In this document: positions 58,733 through 64,000 of the stretch, piece by piece
Layout: each line of letters opens with the position of its first letter
Numbering within the stretch: position 1 is the stretch's first letter
Assembly: GCF_000374305.1 (NCBI RefSeq)
Contig: NZ_KB894096.1
Coordinates: 496,001-560,000 of the forward strand
Source: Actinomadura flavalba DSM 45200
GTDB taxonomy: Bacteria > Actinomycetota > Actinomycetes > Streptosporangiales > Streptosporangiaceae
Length of the DNA stretch: 64,000 nucleotides
Reading direction: 5' to 3'
Program-made: the position numbers and the translations under genes
The notes under the pieces: model-generated
What the model was told of the DNA's origin: nothing
Databases searched by the model: none
The model's input: only the letters and a program-made list of their open reading frames with translations

Positions 58733-60104
58733 ACGCGGTGAGCTGCACCAGGTTGCGGCACTCGAACATCGGGACGACCGCGCCGTAGCGGGAGGCGGCC
58801 GAGTCGCCGGTGTCCCAGACGCCGCGCGGCTCGGGGTTCAGCCAGTAGGCGTGCCGGGCGCGGCCCGCCAGCTCGCGCAGGATCGGCAGCGACAGCTCGC
58901 CGTAGTTGGAGCGGGCGTCGCCGAGGACCAGCAGCGTCGCGTTCGGGCCGACGGCGTCGCCCCACTTCTCGTCGAACACCTTGATCGCGTGGCCGTAGTT
59001 GCTGCGGCCGGTGATCCAGACGAGGTCGGCCTCGCGCGCCATCCGCGTCATCGCGTCCGCCACGTCCACGCCCGGCGCGAAGAACCGGGTGATCTCGTCG
59101 GTGCCGTCGATGAACGCGAACGCCCGCACCTTGCTGAACTGCTCGCGCAGCGCGAACGTCAGCAGCAGTGTGAAGTGCGCGAACGCCGACACCGAGTCGC
59201 TGGCGTCGCACAGGATCACCAGCTCGGGTCGGTGCGGGCGGCGCGGCCGGTGGACGGTGGTGAGCGGCACGCCGCCGCTGCCGAGCGACGCCCGGACGGT
59301 CCGGCGGAAGTCCAGGCGGCCCCGGTTCCCCGCCCGCTGCTTCTGCGCGAGCCGCGTCGCCAGCCGCCGCGCCAGCGGATGCACCTCGCGGCGCAGCGCG
59401 TCCAGCTCGGCGCGGCCCGCCCGGCCGAAGTCGAGCCGCTCCAGCGGCGGGCGGACCACCAGCCGCGCGGTGCGCTCGGTGCCGGTGTCCTCGGCGATGC
59501 GGCGGCGCACCTCGGTCGCGACCATGCCCTCGAACCGGGCGATCCGGTCGCGGAACGTGCGGCGCGCCACCCGCTCGGCCAGCCCGCCGCGCTCCCGCCC
59601 GGCCAGCACCGAGCGCAGCAGCCCCGCCATCAGCGTCTCGGGCGACAGCGAGCGCAGCACCCCCGTCGAGAACCACGACTCCTGGCCGGGGGTGCGGCCG
59701 AACGACGCGACGGCGTCGCGGGCGAACTGCCGCAGCGCCGCCTCGTCGCCGTCCAGCAGCAGCCCCTCCAGCTCCGCGCGCCGCTCCTGGACGACCGGGT
59801 CCAGCGGGGCGGGGACGGGGGCGCCCTCCGCGTCCAGCGTCCGGCCCGGACGGTCCGGGACGTGCGCGGCGCCGTCCCCCAGCGCCGCCGGGTACCACAG
59901 GTCGAACAGCGTGTCGAAGGTGTCGCGGTGCGCGGGCCGCTTCACCAGCGTCGCCGCGTACGCGGCCCGCAGTGACGCCCGGTCCAGCAGGTCGACGGCG
60001 CCCAGCGCCCGCACCGCGTCGAGCCCCTCGGCGACCGACACCGGCAGCCCCGCCTCGCGCAGCGCGGCGACGAACGCGGTGTGCCGGTCGACGAGCGAGC
60101 CCAC
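58713..60104 (-). CDS. VWA domain protein, CoxE-like
   Basis: 463 residues. The N-terminal half is a helical region with LPVSVAEGLDAVRALGAVDL and KRPAHRDTFDTLFDLWY; the C-terminal half is a von Willebrand A domain with the MIDAS motif ILCDASDSVSAFAHF and later ITGRSNYGHA. In CoxDE/MoxR-VWA pairs the two proteins act as a metal-cofactor insertion or protein-remodelling machine. Starts 5 bp after the MoxR stop. Confidence 0.88.
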   Translation of the reverse strand: MGSLVDRHTAFVAALREAGLPVSVAEGLDAVRALGAVDLLDRASLRAAYAATLVKRPAHRDTFDTLFDLWYPAALGDGAAHVPDRPGRTLDAEGAPVPAPLDPVVQERRAELEGLLLDGDEAALRQFARDAVASFGRTPGQESWFSTGVLRSLSPETLMAGLLRSVLAGRERGGLAERVARRTFRDRIARFEGMVATEVRRRIAEDTGTERTARLVVRPPLERLDFGRAGRAELDALRREVHPLARRLATRLAQKQRAGNRGRLDFRRTVRASLGSGGVPLTTVHRPRRPHRPELVILCDASDSVSAFAHFTLLLTFALREQFSKVRAFAFIDGTDEITRFFAPGVDVADAMTRMAREADLVWITGRSNYGHAIKVFDEKWGDAVGPNATLLVLGDARSNYGELSLPILRELAGRARHAYWLNPEPRGVWDTGDSAASRYGAVVPMFECRNLVQLTAFIEELA

Positions 60105-60108
60105 CGCC

Positions 60109-60978
60109 TCAGCCCTTCAGGCCCAGCTCGGCCTCGGCGCGCCGCTGGTCGGAGACGTGCTTGAGCACGACGCCGAGGGTGCGGGCGACGGCGGCCTCGT
60201 CCAGCTCGTCCAGGCCGAGCGCCAGCAGCGTGCGGGCCCAGTCGATCGTCTCGGCGATCGACGGCGCCTTCTTGACGTCCAGCGACCGCAGCGTGCCGAC
60301 GGTCGCGACGAGCTGCGCCGCCAGCCCCGCCTCGATGCCCGGCACCCGCTCCAGCACGATCGCCCGTTCGCGCTCGGGCGACGGGTAGTCCAGGTGCAGG
60401 TACAGGCAGCGCCGCTTGAGCGCCTCGGACAGCTCCCGCGCCGCGTTGGAGGTGATGACGACGAACGGCCGCCGCACGGCGGCGATCGTGCCCAGCTCGG
60501 GGATCGTCACCTGGTAGTCCGACAGCACCTCCAGCAGCAGGCCCTCCACCTCGACGTCGGCCTTGTCGGCCTCGTCGATGAGCAGCACCGTCGGCTCGGC
60601 GCGGCGGATCGCCGCCAGCAGCGGGCGCTCCAGCAGGAAGTCGGCGGAGAAGATGTCGTCGTGGGTCTCCTGCCAGGCCCGGTCGGCGGGCGCGGCCTGG
60701 ATCGCCAGGAGCTGCTTCTTGTAGTTGAACTCGTACAGCGCGCGGGCCTCGTCCAGGCCCTCGTAGCACTGGAGCCGGATCAGCCCGGCGCCGGTCGCGG
60801 CGGCGACCGCCTTGGCCAGCTCGGTCTTGCCGACGCCCGCCGGGCCCTCCACCAGCAGCGGCTTGCCCAGCTCCTGCGCCAGGAACACCGTGGTGGCGAT
60901 GTCCGGATCGGTCAGGTAGCCGGTGCCGGCGAGCCGCAGCGCGGCGTCGTCGGGCGAGGCGAACAGCGGATCGGTCAT
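60109..60978 (-). CDS. MoxR-family AAA+ ATPase
   Basis: 289 residues. Walker A VEGPAGVGKTELAKA, Walker B VLLIDEADKADVE, sensor ITSNAARELSEALKRRC. Companion of the VWA protein downstream; such pairs assist maturation of specific enzyme complexes, here not identifiable because no oxidoreductase follows. ATG 60978; a longer frame upstream is not coding. Confidence 0.92.
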   Translation of the reverse strand: MTDPLFASPDDAALRLAGTGYLTDPDIATTVFLAQELGKPLLVEGPAGVGKTELAKAVAAATGAGLIRLQCYEGLDEARALYEFNYKKQLLAIQAAPADRAWQETHDDIFSADFLLERPLLAAIRRAEPTVLLIDEADKADVEVEGLLLEVLSDYQVTIPELGTIAAVRRPFVVITSNAARELSEALKRRCLYLHLDYPSPERERAIVLERVPGIEAGLAAQLVATVGTLRSLDVKKAPSIAETIDWARTLLALGLDELDEAAVARTLGVVLKHVSDQRRAEAELGLKG

Positions 60979-61013
60979 CCCCCGCCCTTCCTGGTCGGGC
61001 CGCGGACCGGCCG

Positions 61014-61412
61014 TCACCGCTTGCTCTTGACGTACTTCTGGTTCGTTCCCGAGAAGATGAACGCGCCCTTCTCCAGCGTCGCGCCCCAGTACGACGCCGT
61101 CTGCGGGTCGCCACCCTGCCAGGAGAACCGGAACTTGTCGTCGCCCTCGGGGATGGCCTGGCCGGTCCACAGCGTCTGGCCGTCCTTCTTCCAGACGCCG
61201 GTGCCGTCGCCCTTGAACTCGAAGTAGTCCTTCTGCGGGCTCACCCAGCGGCCCACCAGGGCCTTGACCTGCGCGGGCTTCACCTCGGGCGGCGGCGGCA
61301 GGCTCGTGGACGGCGCCGCGGCGGGCGCCTTGGGGGCGTGGCCGCCGCACGCGCTCAGCGCGAGGACCGCGCCGAGACCGACGGCGGCGAGAGGACGGGA
61401 CCGCACACGCAC
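61014..61412 (-). CDS. Small lipoprotein of unknown function
   Basis: 132 residues. Signal with VLALSAC (Cys about 22), a Pro/Ala linker, then a compact beta domain with VGRWVSPQKDYFEFKGDGTG and KFRFSWQGG, a lipocalin-like or GW-type beta pattern. GTG 61412 is 5 nt after GGAGG; the frame extends to 61436. -10 candidate TAAACT at 61444-61439. Upstream of moxR on the same strand by 35 bp. Confidence 0.7.
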   Translation of the reverse strand: MRVRSRPLAAVGLGAVLALSACGGHAPKAPAAAPSTSLPPPPEVKPAQVKALVGRWVSPQKDYFEFKGDGTGVWKKDGQTLWTGQAIPEGDDKFRFSWQGGDPQTASYWGATLEKGAFIFSGTNQKYVKSKR

Positions 61413-61485
61413 GAGCACCTCCGGAGCGAAGTTCACGCAGTTTACCGACGGGTACCGTATCCGACCCGGCGCTGTGAAAGCGGGC

Positions 61486-61507
61486 GTCTCACCCCACGGT
61501 GTGAGAC
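61486..61507. promoter_or_regulatory. Inverted repeat GTCTCAC-N8-GTGAGAC
   Basis: Perfect 7-bp arms in the divergent gap between the lipoprotein gene (-) and the small membrane protein gene (+). Candidate operator; no regulator is visible nearby. Confidence 0.45.
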
Positions 61508-61552
61508 CTGATCTCGCGCCCTGGTGTGACGCACAGCGCGCCGCCCCGCGCC

Positions 61553-61558
61553 TATAAC
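61553..61558 (+). promoter_or_regulatory. -10 box TATAAC of a leaderless promoter
   Basis: TATAAC followed by 6 nt and the ATG at 61565; no ribosome binding site. Confidence 0.5.
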
Positions 61559-61564
61559 GGACCC

Positions 61565-61885
61565 ATGACGATCCCGCGCCTGCCCCGCGACGACCTCGCC
61601 GCCGCGATGGCCGCCCGCCGCGAACTCGGCCCCGACTACGACGACGCCTTCGTGCAGAGCATCGTGGACCGCGTCGAGGAGACGCTGCGCGACCGGCCCA
61701 AGCCGCGCCCCCGCCGGGACGCCCCCGGCTGGGACACCGGCCTCGTGCTGCCGCTCGCCTCGCTGCTGGCGGCGATCCCGCTCAGCGCGATCGCCGTCGT
61801 CAACGCGGGGACGCTCGGGTTCGTCCTGTGCTGGGCCGCGATCGTGCTGATCAACGTGGTGCACGGCGCCTCCCGGCGCGGCTGA
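61565..61885 (+). CDS. Small two-TM membrane protein
   Basis: 106 residues. An N-terminal cytoplasmic helix region (RDDLAAAMAARRELGPDYDD, then VDRVEETLRDRPKPRPRR) and two TM helices (about 57-76 and 79-99). Resembles small actinobacterial integral-membrane proteins of unknown role. Start set by the leaderless promoter at 61553. The stop codon lies inside a terminator hairpin. Confidence 0.72.
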   Translation: MTIPRLPRDDLAAAMAARRELGPDYDDAFVQSIVDRVEETLRDRPKPRPRRDAPGWDTGLVLPLASLLAAIPLSAIAVVNAGTLGFVLCWAAIVLINVVHGASRRG

Positions 61886-61899
61886 GACCGCGCCGGGAG
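61870..61899. terminator. Bidirectional terminator hairpin spanning a stop codon
   Basis: Perfect 12-bp arms CTCCCGGCGCGG / CCGCGCCGGGAG with a 6-nt loop. The TGA of the small membrane gene (61883-61885) falls in the loop, and the converging acyl-CoA dehydrogenase stop is 10 bp away. Confidence 0.75.
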
Positions 61900-61909
61900 A
61901 CCGCCCGCG

Positions 61910-64000
61910 CTACTTGCCCGGCTCGGGGTCGCGGGGCAGGCCGAGGATGCGCTCACCGATGATGTTGAGCTGCACCTCGGTGGTGCCGCCGTAGATCGTC
62001 ATCGCGCGGCTGAACAGCATCGCGCGGGCGACGATCCCGCTCTCGGCCATCGTCACCTCGGTCGTCGCCGCCTCGCCCTGCGCCGCCCAGCAGTAGTCCG
62101 CGACGTCCTGGTTGAACTGGACGCCGAGGAGCTTGCGGACGCTGGCCTCCGCGCCCGGCTCCACGCCGTTGAGCTGCTTGAGCGTGGTGCGCAGCGACAG
62201 CAGGTCGATCGAGTGGCCCTGCGCCACCAGCTTGCCGATCTCCAGCACCTCGCCCGCGTCCGGCGTGCGCTCCTTGAAGAAGTCGAGCAGCTCCGGCACG
62301 CCCATGCCCATGCCGCTGCCCGTGGACAGCGACACGCGCTCGTTGGACAGCGTGTTGCGGGTGACCGCCCAGCCCTTGCCGACCTCGCCGACCACGCAGT
62401 CGTCCGGGACGAACACGCCGTCCAGGAAGACCTCGTTGAAGACGGCCTCGCCCGTCAGCTCCTTCAGCGGACGCACGTCCACGCCCTGCGACTTCATGTC
62501 CACGAGGAAGTAGGTGATGCCGTCGTGCTTGGAGCCGGAGGCGTCGGTGCGGGCGATGCAGAAGCCCCACTGGGCCCACTGCGCGACCGACGTCCAGATC
62601 TTCTGCCCGGTGAGCTTGAAGCCGCCCTCGACGCGCTCGGCCTTCATCGACAGCGACGCCAGGTCCGACCCGGCGCCCGGCTCGGAGAAGAGCTGGCACC
62701 ACATGAGCTGGCCGCGCAGCGTCGGCCGCAGGAACCGCTCCTTCTGCTCCTCGGTGCCGTAGCGGACCAGCGACGGCACCAGCCACGCGCCGATCACCAG
62801 GTTCGGGGCCTTGACCCCGGCGGCCTTCAGCTCCTGCTGGATGAGGATCTGCTCGACCGGCGACGCCTCGCGGCCCCACGGCTTGGGGAAGTGCGGGACC
62901 GTCCAGCCCTCGTCGCCCATCTTGGCGTTGAGGGCGCCCTTGTCGTCGATGGCGGCCAGCTCGGCGATCTCGGCGCGGATGCGCGCCCGGATCGGCTCGG
63001 TATCGTCGTCCAGCTCCAGCTCGATCGGGCGGCGCCCGCCGGCCAGCGCGATCTCGCCGACCTGCCGCGCCCAGCCCTTGGCCGGGCCGAGCAGCGCCCG
63101 CAGCGCCAGCGCGCGGCGCAGGTAGACGTGGGCGTCGTGCTCCCAGGTGAAGCCGATGCCGCCGAGGATCTGGATCGCGTCACGGGCCGTCCGCACACCC
63201 GCGTCGGGCGCGACGACCGCCGCGACGGCCGCCGCGAACGGGGCGTCCGGAGAGCCGTCACCGACGGCGCGGGCGGCGTCCCAGGTCGCGGCGCGGGCCT
63301 GCTCCAGCACGATCAGCATCCGGGCGGCCTTGTGCTTGACGCCCTGGAACTGGCCGATCGGGCGGCCGAACTGCTCGCGGACCTTGGCGTAGCCGGCGGC
63401 GGTCTGGACGAGCCACCCGGCGAGGCCGGTGGTCTCGGCGCCGAACAGCACGGCGGCCAGCTCCCGCACCCGCTCGGCGGTGAGGCCGTCGAGCACGCGG
63501 TCGGCGTCGACGCTCACGCCGGACGCCTCGACGCGCGCGACGCGGCGGACCCGGTCCAGGTTCTCGACCGGGGTGACCGTGAGCGCGGACGCCTCGGCCA
63601 CGGCCCACTCGATCGTGCCGTCCACGTCCACCGGCAGGACCAGCAGGTCGGCGAGGGACGCGCCGAGGACCGTCGCGGCCGAGCCGTCGATCACCAGCGC
63701 GCCGCCCTCGCGGCGGCCGGTGAAGGAGCCGGTGAGGGCGACGGCGCCGGTGCGGGAGCCGTCGGCCAGGCCGGGCAGCAGCTCGGCGCGGGCCTTGGGG
63801 TTGCTGGCGGCGTCGATCGCCGCGCTGGCGAACACCGTCGGCAGGAACGGTCCCGGCGCGGCGGCGCGGCCCAGCTCCTCCAGGACGACGGCCAGCTCCA
63901 GCAGGCCGTAGCCCGCGCCGCCGTGCTCCTCGTCCAGGTGCAGGCCCAGCAGGCCCTGCTCGGCGAGACCCGCCCAGAATCCGGGGCGGGTCTCTTCGTC
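61910..64000 (-). CDS. Double-domain acyl-CoA dehydrogenase, cut by the right edge
   Basis: The frame is open from the stop at 61910 through base 64000, giving 696 visible codons; a GTG at 63835 is internal, since coding sequence (FWAGLAEQGLLGLHLDEEHG) continues upstream. Two fused ACAD units: the first (up to about 285 of the visible part) ends with QILGGIGFTWEHDAHVYLRR, the second has LFSEPGAGSDLASLSMKAER (FAD region), GQKIWTSVAQWAQWG and IYGGTTEVQLNIIGERI. This is the layout of about 720-residue mycobacterial FadE6-like proteins. The expected role is flavin-dependent desaturation of an acyl-CoA, perhaps steroid or branched; the substrate is unknown. Confidence 0.92.
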   Translation of the reverse strand, partial: DEETRPGFWAGLAEQGLLGLHLDEEHGGAGYGLLELAVVLEELGRAAAPGPFLPTVFASAAIDAASNPKARAELLPGLADGSRTGAVALTGSFTGRREGGALVIDGSAATVLGASLADLLVLPVDVDGTIEWAVAEASALTVTPVENLDRVRRVARVEASGVSVDADRVLDGLTAERVRELAAVLFGAETTGLAGWLVQTAAGYAKVREQFGRPIGQFQGVKHKAARMLIVLEQARAATWDAARAVGDGSPDAPFAAAVAAVVAPDAGVRTARDAIQILGGIGFTWEHDAHVYLRRALALRALLGPAKGWARQVGEIALAGGRRPIELELDDDTEPIRARIRAEIAELAAIDDKGALNAKMGDEGWTVPHFPKPWGREASPVEQILIQQELKAAGVKAPNLVIGAWLVPSLVRYGTEEQKERFLRPTLRGQLMWCQLFSEPGAGSDLASLSMKAERVEGGFKLTGQKIWTSVAQWAQWGFCIARTDASGSKHDGITYFLVDMKSQGVDVRPLKELTGEAVFNEVFLDGVFVPDDCVVGEVGKGWAVTRNTLSNERVSLSTGSGMGMGVPELLDFFKERTPDAGEVLEIGKLVAQGHSIDLLSLRTTLKQLNGVEPGAEASVRKLLGVQFNQDVADYCWAAQGEAATTEVTMAESGIVARAMLFSRAMTIYGGTTEVQLNIIGERILGLPRDPEPGK

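Overview
The window is 64 kb of very G+C-rich DNA from an actinomycete chromosome. The lineage is indicated by a 20S-type proteasome beta subunit, an RbpA-family RNA polymerase-binding protein, WhiA, a mycothiol-dependent formaldehyde dehydrogenase, OpcA, and heavy use of GTG starts and leaderless promoters. A Streptosporangiales-type organism (Actinomadura/Thermomonospora-like) would fit, but that placement is inference. No tRNA, rRNA, CRISPR array, transposase or phage gene was recognised. The window looks like vertically inherited core chromosome with accessory insertions.

Layout. 1-6.8 kb: DMT transporter (cut by the window edge), a solo proteasome beta subunit, PolX, then on the minus strand heme A synthase, a PrsW-type protease and heme O synthase. 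7.2-19 kb: a pentose-phosphate operon, tkt-tal-(three tandem glucose-6-phosphate-isomerase-like genes)-zwf-opcA-pgl. 19-30 kb: accessory genes, including an L,D-transpeptidase lipoprotein, a two-component system with a sulfotransferase gene between kinase and regulator, an ABC exporter, a HEAT-like protein, a cysteine-free DsbC-fold protein, a GNAT, a carboxymuconolactone-decarboxylase-family protein, an ACT-GNAT fusion, a methyltransferase and an M23 peptidase. 30-36 kb (minus): glyA behind a ZTP riboswitch, an RbpA paralogue, secG, tpiA, pgk, gap. 36-39 kb (plus): three related membrane proteins forming an unassigned cassette. 39-49 kb (mostly minus): whiA-yvcK-rapZ-uvrC, a TetR/DUF2867-like divergent pair, a Rieske protein, uvrA. 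49-64 kb: mixed accessory genes, including MscR plus a metallo-beta-lactamase-fold partner, an adenylate/guanylate cyclase, an HxlR/MFS divergent pair, a MoxR/VWA pair and a double-domain acyl-CoA dehydrogenase cut by the right edge.

How it works together. Central carbon metabolism dominates: oxidative and non-oxidative pentose-phosphate enzymes (tkt to pgl), lower glycolysis (gap-pgk-tpiA), one-carbon metabolism (glyA under ZTP control), and the YvcK/RapZ/WhiA module that ties carbon flux and cell-wall precursor supply to division. This gene order matches the conserved actinomycete tkt...uvrA neighbourhood. UvrA and UvrC add excision repair, and a LexA-like box precedes uvrA.

The most unusual features are: (i) three consecutive PGI-like paralogues that have lost different catalytic motifs; (ii) a three-gene membrane cassette sharing an extracytoplasmic TPM-like domain and, in two members, a C-terminal CFxNPLHG...CxxC module; (iii) a ZTP riboswitch lying inside an artificially long glyA reading frame; (iv) twin GTCTAGAC palindromes resembling DasR sites upstream of gap; and (v) a recurrent TAnnnT-N6/7-start-codon arrangement that indicates leaderless mRNAs and corrects several start codons.
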